A DNA stretch of 64,000 nucleotides from Mesostigma viride (lineage: Eukaryota; Streptophyta; Mesostigmatophyceae; Mesostigmatales; Mesostigmataceae). A program made the translations under genes and the position numbers. The notes beneath the pieces were generated by a model. That model searched no databases. It was not told where the DNA came from and saw only the letters and a list, made by a program, of their open reading frames with translations. Shown in pieces: positions 42,177 through 55,000 of this stretch. Location: the NCBI GenBank assembly GCA_009746045.1, contig RPFO01000648.1, positions 1,038,021-1,102,020 on the forward strand. The letters run 5' to 3'. Every line of letters begins with the position of its first letter. The stretch's first letter is position 1.

Positions 42177-42610
42177 GGTGTTGCAGACGCGGGGTATGAA
42201 CGAGGGGAGAGGAGCGGTGGCTGGAGGGAGCAGTGAACAACCCGCGTCTGTAGCACCCCTCTCCCCGCTCCCCGCTCCTCTCCCTTCTCCCTTCATGAAC
42301 AACCCACGTCTGTAGCACCCCTCTCCCCGCTCCCCGCTCCTCCCCCTTCATGAACAACCCACGTCTGTAGCACCCCTCTCCCCGCTCCCCGCTCCTCTCC
42401 CTTCATGAACAACCCACGTCTGTAGCACCCCTCTCCCCGCTCCCCGCTCCTCTCCCTTGATCAACAACCCACGTCTGTAGCACCCCTCTCCCCGCTCCCC
42501 GCTCCTCCCCCTTCATGAACAACCCACGTCTGGAGCACCGCTCCCCGAGAGGGGAGCGGGGAGAGGGGTGTTACAGACGTGGGTTGTTCATGAAGGGAGA
42601 GGAGAGGTGA
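42177..42610. repeat. Foldback array of the 41707-42176 exon end, about 56-bp units, mostly inverted
   Basis: GGTGTTGCAGACGCGGG (42177-42193), directly at the exon end, is inverted at 42241-42257 (CCCGCGTCTGTAGCACC). It then recurs five times more in inverted orientation with CCCCTCTCCCCGCTCCCCGC. One copy (about 42541-42600) is back in direct orientation, making a hairpin with its neighbour. Confidence 0.85.
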
Positions 42611-43080
42611 GGTGAGAGAGGGTTCGGGGAGGGTGGGTGTACGGCTTGAGAGGGGGGGAGCTGTTCTTGTCTTAGGGGAGTGGAGCAAGGAAGAGAAAGG
42701 GGGGCGGAGCGTAACAACGCTCATGTGATACACCAGCAAAAGGAGAGCAGGGGGGGGGGGGCTGGGGAGAGGGGGGGGAAAGACAGAACATATTTGTGTG
42801 TGGTGGCCCGTGGCCATGTTCCTTGTGGCCTGGATGCCATTCATATGATGATGCCGCCAGCAGTGGTTCCTGCAGTGCAGCACACGGTGCAGCATCATGT
42901 AGCGGACATCTGCTAGAGATATCTCGTAAACCGATATCCCTGCCGTAAGTATGTCCCTTAACATTCCTATGCCACCTGGCATTCCATGGAGAGTGATATC
43001 CAGCTCGCACGATTTCTGCACCCCATGTTGGGGCCTTACCTGCCCCCCCGCCTCCCCACCCCACCCCTGGTGCCCCACAG

Positions 43081-46000
43081 AGTGCCCAGGGACACCCTGG
43101 CGGGCGCGCGCGGCGCCGATGGCAGCCTCGCCGAGGCCCTGAAGATGGCGGCCAGGGAGCTGCGTGCGATCCTGAACACCGTCACGTCCAACGTGGAGGT
43201 GCTCATCAAGCAGGCCGCCGAGATCAGCGGCGCTGGCATCCTACGAAAGGGGTTTGGCAGCCTGTTGGGCAGCGCCCCCAAGCTGGCCCCGCTCACGCTG
43301 TTTGGCGCCGATGTGGTCGCCCCGCCGCCCCCCGTGTACCCGCTCACGGCGCGCTGGACGGGCACAGAGGTGGTGACGGCCGACGGCAGCGTGCTGGATG
43401 CCAGCAAGGCGACCGCGACGTCCAAGCTGGGCGGTGACGGGTCCGGTGGGTTCAGACTTTACAGCGGTGCAAGTCGGCCACTTTAAGAGCGTCTGCGTTC
43501 CAGTTCGATCAGTTAAGGGGGGTCAAGAGGCAGATGGACCACTCCGGGTCTCCAGTCGATGTCTGCATACTACTGTCCTGTAATGAGCGAGAATTATATA
43601 CAGTAGTCCTATGTTATTGGGCCAGCACTACACTTTTGTAGTAGTACACGCTGAGCGGCAGCAGGCTTGGAGTGGAAATGGACTCTGATTCTCATGGCTC
43701 AGCTTTTCCTAGCAGCCTTCTTTTTAGTCGGAAGCCTGCAGGCGGTGCATGTAGCATATCTGTGCATGTCGCGTATCGGCCATCGCAGCCCTTCTGGCCC
43801 TGCCCCTTGCCCGGCAGGGATCTCTAGTATACCTTACCTGGTGTGATGAAAGGGATGGGGCGATGCACTTTCTTCTCAGTCGCTGTGGTTTGGACGTCGC
43901 AAACGCATGCCCTTTATATTGCCTCTTCGCATGGATGATGTGTATAGTAGCCTAGCTACGGACCCCTTGTTCACGCTAAGATGCGTGCCCAGTCCCTTAC
44001 CCTAAGATGCGTGCCCAGTCCCTTACCCTAAGATACGTGCCCAGTCCCTTACCCTACGATACGTGCCCAGTCCCTTTCCATGGATCGCACCACATGCCTG
44101 TTCTCAGAATATTTGCTGGCGTACACTTTGCTACATATTGGCCCCTTGCTCACGCTTTTGGTCCTGTGAAATATGCTGCTGTACCCTGTCCTTAGCGGTC
44201 CCGAACACCTCGACATGCACATTCCCTCATGCCTGGTCATGTGTTTTTCATCAGTGTCGTGCCGCTCATGCCTGGTCATGTGTTTTTCATCAGTGTCGTG
44301 CCGCTCATGCCTGGTCATGTGTTTTTCATCAGTGTCGTGCCGCTCATGCCTGGTCATGTGTTTTTCATCAGTGTCGTGCCGCTCATGCCTGGTCATGTGT
44401 TTTTCATCAGTGTCGTGCCGCTCATGCCTGGTCATGTGTTTTTCATCAGTGTCGTGCCGCTCATGCCTGGTCATGTGTTTTTCATCATTGTCGTGCCGCT
44501 CATGCCTGGTCATGTGTTTTTCATCAGTGTCGTGCCGCTCATGCCTGGTCATGTGTTTTTCATCAGTGTCGTGCCGCTCATGCCTGGTCATGTGTTTTTC
44601 ATCAGTGTCGTGCCCCTCATGCCTGGTCATGTGTTTTTCATCAGTGTCGTGTCCCTCATGCCTGGTCATGTGTTTTTCATCAGTGTCGTGCCCCTCATGC
44701 CTGGTCATGTGTTTTTCATCAGTGTCGTGTCCCTCATGCCTGGTCATGTGTTTTTCATCAGTGTCGTGCCCCTCATGCCTGGTCATGTGTTTTTCATCAG
44801 TGTCGTGTCCCTCATGCCTGGTCATGTGTTTTTCATCAGTGTCGTGCCGCTCATGCCTGGTCATGTGTTTTTCATCAGTGTCGTGCCGCTCATGCCTGGT
44901 CATGTGTTTTTCATCAGTGTCGTGCCCTCATGCCTGGTCATGTGTTTTTCATCAGTGTCGTGTCCCTCATGCCTGGTCATGTGTTTTTCATCAGTGTCGT
45001 GTCCCTCATGCCTGGTCATGTGTTTTTCATCAGTGTCGTGTCCCTCATGCCTGGTCATGTGTTTTTCATCAGTGTCGTGTCCCTCATGCCTGGTCAAGTG
45101 TTTTTCATTATTATCTGATCCCTCATGCCTGGTCATGTGTTTTTTATTATTATCTGATCCCTCATGCCTGGTCATGTGTTTTTTATTATTATCTGATCCC
45201 TCATGCCTGGTCATGTGTTTTTTATTATTATCTGATCCCTCATGCCTGGTCAAGTGTTTTTTATTATTATCTGATCCCTCATGTCTGGTCATGTGTTTTT
45301 TATTATTATCTGATCCCTCATGCCTGGTCATGTGTTTTTATTATTATCTGATCCCTCATGCCTGGTCATGTGTTTTTTATTATTATCTGATCCCTCATGC
45401 CTGGTCAAGTGTTTTTTATTATTATCTGATCCCTCATGCCTGGTCAAGTGTTTTTTATTATTATCTGATCCCTCATGCCTGGTCATGTGTTTTTTATTAT
45501 TATCTGATCCCTCATGCCTGGTCATGTGTTTTTTATTATTATCTGATCCCTCATGCCTGGTCAAGTGTTTTTTATTATTATCTGATCCCTCATGCCTGGT
45601 CAAGTGTTTTTTATTATTATCTGATCCCTCATGCCTGGTCATGTGTTTTTATTATTATCTGATCCCTCATGCCTGGTCAAGTGTTTTTTATTATTATCTG
45701 ATCCCTCATGCCTGGTCATGTGTTTTTTATTATTATCTGATCCCTCATGCCTGGTCAAGTGTTTTTTATTATTATCTGATCCCTCATGCCTGGTCAAGTG
45801 TTTTTTATTATTATCTGATCCCTCATGCCTGGTCAAGTGTTTTTTATTATTATCTGATCCCTCATGCCTGGTCATGTGTTTTTTATTATTATCTGATCCC
45901 TCATGCCTGGTCATGTGTTTTTTATTATTATCTGATCCCTCATGCCTGGTCAAGTGTTTTTTATTATTATCTGATCCCTCATGCCTGGTCATGTGTTTTT

Positions 46001-49000
46001 TATTATTATCTGATCCCTCATGCCTGGTCAAGTGTTTTTTATTATTATCTGATCCCTCATGCCTGGTCAAGTGTTTTTTATTATTATCTGATCCCTCATG
46101 CCTGGTCATGTGTTTTTTATTATTATCTGATCCCTCATGCCTGGTCAAGTGTTTTTTATTATTATCTGATCCCTCATGCCTGGTCATGTGTTTTTTATTA
46201 TTATCTGATCCCTCATGCCTGGTCAAGTGTTTTTTATTATTATCTGATCCCTCATGCCTGGTCAAGTGTTTTTTATTATTATCTGATCCCTCATGCCTGG
46301 TCAAGTGTTTTTTATTATTATCTGATCCCTCATGCCTGGTCATGTGTTTTTTATTATTATCTGATCCCTCATGCCTGGTCATGTGTTTTTTATTATTATC
46401 TGATCCCTCATGCCTGGTCAAGTGTTTTTTATTATTATCTGATCCCTCATGCCTGGTCAAGTGTTTTTTATTATTATCTGATCCCTCATGCCTGGTCAAG
46501 TGTTTTTTATTATTATCTGATCCCTCATGCCTGGTCAAGTGTTTTTTATTATTATCTGATCCCTCATGCCTGGTCATGTGTTTTTTATTATTATCTGATC
46601 CCTCATGCCTGGTCATGTGTTTTTTATTATTATCTGATCCCTCATGCCTGGTCATGTGTTTTTATTATTATCTGATCCCTCATGCCTGGTCAAGTGTTTT
46701 TTATTATTATCTGATCCCTCATGCCTGGTCATGTGTTTTTTATTATTATCTGATCCCTCATGCCTGGTCAAGTGTTTTTTATTATTATCTGATCCCTCAT
46801 GCCTGGTCATGTGTTTTTTATTATTATCTGATCCCTCATGCCTGGTCATGTGTTTTTATTATTATCTGATCCCTCATGCCTGGTCAAGTGTTTTTTATTA
46901 TTATCTGATCCCTCATGCCTGGTCATGTGTTTTTTATTATTATCTGATCCCTCATGCCTGGTCAAGTGTTTTTTATTATTATCTGATCCCTCATGCCTGG
47001 TCAAGTGTTTTTTATTATTATCTGATCCCTCATGCCTGGTCATGTGTTTTTTATTATTATCTGATCCCTCATGCCTGGTCAAGTGTTTTTTATTATTATC
47101 TGATCCCTCATGCCTGGTCATGTGTTTTTTATTATTATCTGATCCCTCATGCCTGGTCAAGTGTTTTTTATTATTATCTGATCCCTCATGCCTGGTCAAG
47201 TGTTTTTTATTATTATCTGATCCCTCATGCCTGGTCATGTGTTTTTTATTATTATCTGATCCCTCATGCCTGGTCAAGTGTTTTTATTATTATCTGATCC
47301 CTCATGCCTGGTCAAGTGTTTTTTATTATTATCTGATCCCTCATGCCTGGTCAAGTGTTTTTTATTATTATCTGATCCCTCATGCCTGGTCAAGTGTTTT
47401 TTATTATTATCTGATCCCTCATGCCTGGTCATGTGTTTTTTATTATTATCTGATCCCTCATGCCTGGTCAAGTGTTTTTTATTATTATCTGATCCCTCAT
47501 GCCTGGTCAAGTGTTTTTTATTATTATCTGATCCCTCATGCCTGGTCAAGTGTTTTTTATTATTATCTGATCCCTCATGCCTGGTCAAGTGTTTTTTATT
47601 ATTATCTGATCCCTCATGCCTGGTCAAGTGTTTTTTATTATTATCTGATCCCTCATGCCTGGTCAAGTGTTTTTTATTATTATCTGATCCCTCATGCCTG
47701 GTCATGTGTTTTTTATTATTATCTGATCCCTCATGCCTGGTCATGTGTTTTTTATTATTATCTGATCCCTCATGCCTGGTCAAGTGTTTTTTATTATTAT
47801 CTGATCCCTCATGCCTGGTCAAGTGTTTTTTATTATTATCTGATCCCTCATGCCTGGTCAAGTGTTTTTTATTATTATCTGATCCCTCATGCCTGGTCAT
47901 GTGTTTTTTATTATTATCTGATCCCTCATGCCTGGTCAAGTGTTTTTTATTATTATCTGATCCCTCATGCCTGGTCAAGTGTTTTTTATTATTATCTGAT
48001 CCCTCATGCCTGGTCATGTGTTTTTTATTATTATCTGATCCCTCATGCCTGGTCATGTGTTTTTTATTATTATCTGATCCCTCATGCCTGGTCAAGTGTT
48101 TTTTATTATTATCTGATCCCTCATGCCTGGTCATGTGTTTTTTATTATTATCTGATCCCTCATGCCTGGTCAAGTGTTTTTTATTATTATCTGATCCCTC
48201 ATGCCTGGTCATGTGTTTTTTATTATTATCTGATCCCTCATGCCTGGTCAAGTGTTTTTTATTATTATCTGATCCCTCATGCCTGGTCAAGTGTTTTTTA
48301 TTATTATCTGATCCCTCATGCCTGGTCATGTGTTTTTTATTATTATCTGATCCCTCATGCCTGGTCAAGTGTTTTTTATTATTATCTGATCCCTCATGCC
48401 TGGTCAAGTGTTTTTTATTATTATCTGATCCCTCATGCCTGGTCAAGTGTTTTTTATTATTATCTGATCCCTCATGCCTGGTCAAGTGTTTTTTATTATT
48501 ATCTGATCCCTCATGCCTGGTCAAGTGTTTTTTATTATTATCTGATCCCTCATGCCTGGTCAAGTGTTTTTTATTATTATCTGATCCCTCATGCCTGGTC
48601 AAGTGTTTTTTATTATTATCTGATCCCTCATGCCTGGTCATGTGTTTTTTATTATTATCTGATCCCTCATGCCTGGTCAAGTGTTTTTTATTATTATCTG
48701 ATCCCTCATGCCTGGTCAAGTGTTTTTTATTATTATCTGATCCCTCATGCCTGGTCAAGTGTTTTTTATTATTATCTGATCCCTCATGCCTGGTCAAGTG
48801 TTTTTTATTATTATCTGATCCCTCATGCCTGGTCAAGTGTTTTTTATTATTATCTGATCCCTCATGCCTGGTCAAGTGTTTTTTATTATTATCTGATCCC
48901 TCATGCCTGGTCATGTGTTTTTTATTATTATCTGATCCCTCATGCCTGGTCAAGTGTTTTTTATTATTATCTGATCCCTCATGCCTGGTCAAGTGTTTTT

Positions 49001-52000
49001 TATTATTATCTGATCCCTCATGCCTGGTCAAGTGTTTTTTATTATTATCTGATCCCTCATGCCTGGTCAAGTGTTTTTTATTATTATCTGATCCCTCATG
49101 CCTGGTCATGTGTTTTTTATTATTATCTGATCCCTCATGCCTGGTCAAGTGTTTTTTATTATTATCTGATCCCTCATGCCTGGTCAAGTGTTTTTTATTA
49201 TTATCTGATCCCTCATGCCTGGTCAAGTGTTTTTTATTATTATCTGATCCCTCATGCCTGGTCAAGTGTTTTTTATTATTATCTGATCCCTCATGCCTGG
49301 TCAAGTGTTTTTTATTATTATCTGATCCCTCATGCCTGGTCAAGTGTTTTTTATTATTATCTGATCCCTCATGCCTGGTCAAGTGTTTTTTATTATTATC
49401 TGATCCCTCATGCCTGGTCAAGTGTTTTTTATTATTATCTGATCCCTCATGCCTGGTCAAGTGTTTTTTATTATTATCTGATCCCTCATGCCTGGTCAAG
49501 TGTTTTTTATTATTATCTGATCCCTCATGCCTGGTCAAGTGTTTTTTATTATTATCTGATCCCTCATGCCTGGTCAAGTGTTTTTTATTATTATCTGATC
49601 CCTCATGCCTGGTCAAGTGTTTTTTATTATTATCTGATCCCTCATGCCTGGTCAAGTGTTTTTTATTATTATCTGATCCCTCATGCCTGGTCAAGTGTTT
49701 TTTATTATTATCTGATCCCTCATGCCTGGTCAAGTGTTTTTTATTATTATCTGATCCCTCATGCCTGGTCAAGTGTTTTTTATTATTATCTGATCCCTCA
49801 TGCCTGGTCAAGTGTTTTTTATTATTATCTGATCCCTCATGCCTGGTCAAGTGTTTTTTATTATTATCTGATCCCTCATGCCTGGTCAAGTGTTTTTTAT
49901 TATTATCTGATCCCTCATGCCTGGTCAAGTGTTTTTTATTATTATCTGATCCCTCATGCCTGGTCAAGTGTTTTTTATTATTATCTGATCCCTCATGCCT
50001 GGTCAAGTGTTTTTTATTATTATCTGATCCCTCATGCCTGGTCAAGTGTTTTTTATTATTATCTGATCCCTCATGCCTGGTCAAGTGTTTTTTATTATTA
50101 TCTGATCCCTCATGCCTGGTCAAGTGTTTTTTATTATTATCTGATCCCTCATGCCTGGTCAAGTGTTTTTTATTATTATCTGATCCCTCATGCCTGGTCA
50201 AGTGTTTTTTATTATTATCTGATCCCTCATGCCTGGTCATGTGTTTTTTATTATTATCTGATCCCTCATGCCTGGTCAAGTGTTTTTTATTATTATCTGA
50301 TCCCTCATGCCTGGTCAAGTGTTTTTTATTATTATCTGATCCCTCATGCCTGGTCAAGTGTTTTTTATTATTATCTGATCCCTCATGCCTGGTCAAGTGT
50401 TTTTTATTATTATCTGATCCCTCATGCCTGGTCATGTGTTTTTTATTATTATCTGATCCCTCATGCCTGGTCAAGTGTTTTTTATTATTATCTGATCCCT
50501 CATGCCTGGTCAAGTGTTTTTTATTATTATCTGATCCCTCATGCCTGGTCAAGTGTTTTTTATTATTATCTGATCCCTCATGCCTGGTCAAGTGTTTTTT
50601 ATTATTATCTGATCCCTCATGCCTGGTCAAGTGTTTTTTATTATTATCTGATCCCTCATGCCTGGTCAAGTGTTTTTTATTATTATCTGATCCCTCATGC
50701 CTGGTCAAGTGTTTTTTATTATTATCTGATCCCTCATGCCTGGTCAAGTGTTTTTTATTATTATCTGATCCCTCATGCCTGGTCAAGTGTTTTTTATTAT
50801 TATCTGATCCCTCATGCCTGGTCAAGTGTTTTTTATTATTATCTGATCCCTCATGCCTGGTCAAGTGTTTTTTATTATTATCTGATCCCTCATGCCTGGT
50901 CAAGTGTTTTTTATTATTATCTGATCCCTCATGCCTGGTCAAGTGTTTTTTATTATTATCTGATCCCTCATGCCTGGTCAAGTGTTTTTTATTATTATCT
51001 GATCCCTCATGCCTGGTCATGTGTTTTTTATTATTATCTGATCCCTCATGCCTGGTCAAGTGTTTTTTATTATTATCTGATCCCTCATGCCTGGTCAAGT
51101 GTTTTTTATTATTATCTGATCCCTCATGCCTGGTCAAGTGTTTTTTATTATTATCTGATCCCTCATGCCTGGTCAAGTGTTTTTTATTATTATCTGATCC
51201 CTCATGCCTGGTCAAGTGTTTTTTATTATTATCTGATCCCTCATGCCTGGTCAAGTGTTTTTTATTATTATCTGATCCCTCATGCCTGGTCAAGTGTTTT
51301 TTATTATTATCTGATCCCTCATGCCTGGTCAAGTGTTTTTTATTATTATCTGATCCCTCATGCCTGGTCAAGTGTTTTTTATTATTATCTGATCCCTCAT
51401 GCCTGGTCAAGTGTTTTTTATTATTATCTGATCCCTCATGCCTGGTCAAGTGTTTTTTATTATTATCTGATCCCTCATGCCTGGTCAAGTGTTTTTTATT
51501 ATTATCTGATCCCTCATGCCTGGTCAAGTGTTTTTTATTATTATCTGATCCCTCATGCCTGGTCAAGTGTTTTTTATTATTATCTGATCCCTCATGCCTG
51601 GTCAAGTGTTTTTTATTATTATCTGATCCCTCATGCCTGGTCAAGTGTTTTTTATTATTATCTGATCCCTCATGCCTGGTCAAGTGTTTTTTATTATTAT
51701 CTGATCCCTCATGCCTGGTCAAGTGTTTTTTATTATTATCTGATCCCTCATGCCTGGTCAAGTGTTTTTTATTATTATCTGATCCCTCATGCCTGGTCAA
51801 GTGTTTTTTATTATTATCTGATCCCTCATGCCTGGTCAAGTGTTTTTTATTATTATCTGATCCCTCATGCCTGGTCAAGTGTTTTTTATTATTATCTGAT
51901 CCCTCATGCCTGGTCAAGTGTTTTTTATTATTATCTGATCCCTCATGCCTGGTCAAGTGTTTTTTATTATTATCTGATCCCTCATGCCTGGTCAAGTGTT

Positions 52001-55000
52001 TTTTATTATTATCTGATCCCTCATGCCTGGTCAAGTGTTTTTTATTATTATCTGATCCCTCATGCCTGGTCAAGTGTTTTTTATTATTATCTGATCCCTC
52101 ATGCCTGGTCAAGTGTTTTTTATTATTATCTGATCCCTCATGCCTGGTCAAGTGTTTTTTATTATTATCTGATCCCTCATGCCTGGTCAAGTGTTTTTTA
52201 TTATTATCTGATCCCTCATGCCTGGTCAAGTGTTTTTTATTATTATCTGATCCCTCATGCCTGGTCAAGTGTTTTTTATTATTATCTGATCCCTCATGCC
52301 TGGTCAAGTGTTTTTTATTATTATCTGATCCCTCATGCCTGGTCAAGTGTTTTTTATTATTATCTGATCCCTCATGCCTGGTCAAGTGTTTTTTATTATT
52401 ATCTGATCCCTCATGCCTGGTCAAGTGTTTTTTATTATTATCTGATCCCTCATGCCTGGTCAAGTGTTTTTTATTATTATCTGATCCCTCATGCCTGGTC
52501 AAGTGTTTTTTATTATTATCTGATCCCTCATGCCTGGTCAAGTGTTTTTTATTATTATCTGATCCCTCATGCCTGGTCAAGTGTTTTTTATTATTATCTG
52601 ATCCCTCATGCCTGGTCAAGTGTTTTTTATTATTATCTGATCCCTCATGCCTGGTCAAGTGTTTTTTATTATTATCTGATCCCTCATGCCTGGTCAAGTG
52701 TTTTTTATTATTATCTGATCCCTCATGCCTGGTCAAGTGTTTTTTATTATTATCTGATCCCTCATGCCTGGTCAAGTGTTTTTTATTATTATCTGATCCC
52801 TCATGCCTGGTCAAGTGTTTTTTATTATTATCTGATCCCTCATGCCTGGTCAAGTGTTTTTTATTATTATCTGATCCCTCATGCCTGGTCAAGTGTTTTT
52901 TATTATTATCTGATCCCTCATGCCTGGTCAAGTGTTTTTTATTATTATCTGATCCCTCATGCCTGGTCAAGTGTTTTTTATTATTATCTGATCCCTCATG
53001 CCTGGTCAAGTGTTTTTTATTATTATCTGATCCCTCATGCCTGGTCAAGTGTTTTTTATTATTATCTGATCCCTCATGCCTGGTCAAGTGTTTTTTATTA
53101 TTATCTGATCCCTCATGCCTGGTCAAGTGTTTTTTATTATTATCTGATCCCTCATGCCTGGTCAAGTGTTTTTTATTATTATCTGATCCCTCATGCCTGG
53201 TCAAGTGTTTTTTATTATTATCTGATCCCTCATGCCTGGTCAAGTGTTTTTTATTATTATCTGATCCCTCATGCCTGGTCAAGTGTTTTTTATTATTATC
53301 TGATCCCTCATGCCTGGTCAAGTGTTTTTTATTATTATCTGATCCCTCATGCCTGGTCAAGTGTTTTTTATTATTATCTGATCCCTCATGCCTGGTCATG
53401 TGTTTTTTATTATTATCTGATCCCTCATGCCTGGTCAAGTGTTTTTTATTATTATCTGATCCCTCATGCCTGGTCAAGTGTTTTTTATTATTATCTGATC
53501 CCTCATGCCTGGTCAAGTGTTTTTTATTATTATCTGATCCCTCATGCCTGGTCAAGTGTTTTTTATTATTATCTGATCCCTCATGCCTGGTCAAGTGTTT
53601 TTTATTATTATCTGATCCCTCATGCCTGGTCAAGTGTTTTTTATTATTATCTGATCCCTCATGCCTGGTCAAGTGTTTTTTATTATTATCTGATCCCTCA
53701 TGCCTGGTCAAGTGTTTTTTATTATTATCTGATCCCTCATGCCTGGTCAAGTGTTTTTTATTATTATCTGATCCCTCATGCCTGGTCAAGTGTTTTTTAT
53801 TATTATCTGATCCCTCATGCCTGGTCATGTGTTTTTTATTATTATCTGATCCCTCATGCCTGGTCAAGTGTTTTTTATTATTATCTGATCCCTCATGCCT
53901 GGTCAAGTGTTTTTTATTATTATCTGATCCCTCATGCCTGGTCAAGTGTTTTTTATTATTATCTGATCCCTCATGCCTGGTCAAGTGTTTTTTATTATTA
54001 TCTGATCCCTCATGCCTGGTCAAGTGTTTTTTATTATTATCTGATCCCTCATGCCTGGTCAAGTGTTTTTTATTATTATCTGATCCCTCATGCCTGGTCA
54101 AGTGTTTTTTATTATTATCTGATCCCTCATGCCTGGTCAAGTGTTTTTTATTATTATCTGATCCCTCATGCCTGGTCAAGTGTTTTTTATTATTATCTGA
54201 TCCCTCATGCCTGGTCATGTGTTTTTTATTATTATCTGATCCCTCATGCCTGGTCAAGTGTTTTTTATTATTATCTGATCCCTCATGCCTGGTCATGTGT
54301 TTTTTATTATTATCTGATCCCTCATGCCTGGTCAAGTGTTTTTTATTATTATCTGATCCCTCATGCCTGGTCAAGTGTTTTTTATTATTATCTGATCCCT
54401 CATGCCTGGTCAAGTGTTTTTTATTATTATCTGATCCCTCATGCCTGGTCATGTGTTTTTTATTATTATCTGATCCCTCATGCCTGGTCATGTGTTTTTA
54501 TTATTATCTGATCCCTCATGCCTGGTCATGTGTTTTTTATTATTATCTGATCCCTCATGCCTGGTCAAGTGTTTTTTATTATTATCTGATCCCTCATGCC
54601 TGGTCAAGTGTTTTTTATTATTATCTGATCCCTCATGCCTGGTCATGTGTTTTTTATTATTATCTGATCCCTCATGCCTGGTCAAGTGTTTTTTATTATT
54701 ATCTGATCCCTCATGCCTGGTCATGTGTTTTTATTATTATCTGATCCCTCATGCCTGGTCAAGTGTTTTTTATTATTATCTGATCCCTCATGCCTGGTCA
54801 TGTGTTTTTTATTATTATCTGATCCCTCATGCCTGGTCATGTGTTTTTTATTATTATCTGATCCCTCATGCCTGGTCATGTGTTTTTTATTATTATCTGA
54901 TCCCTCATGCCTGGTCAAGTGTTTTTTATTATTATCTGATCCCTCATGCCTGGTCAAGTGTTTTTTATTATTATCTGATCCCTCATGCCTGGTCAAGTGT

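Noticed and set aside
46838-54744. Open frames of up to 2,557 codons on both strands
   Set aside because: They are translations of the 39-bp satellite; the period is a multiple of three, so frames stay open by construction.
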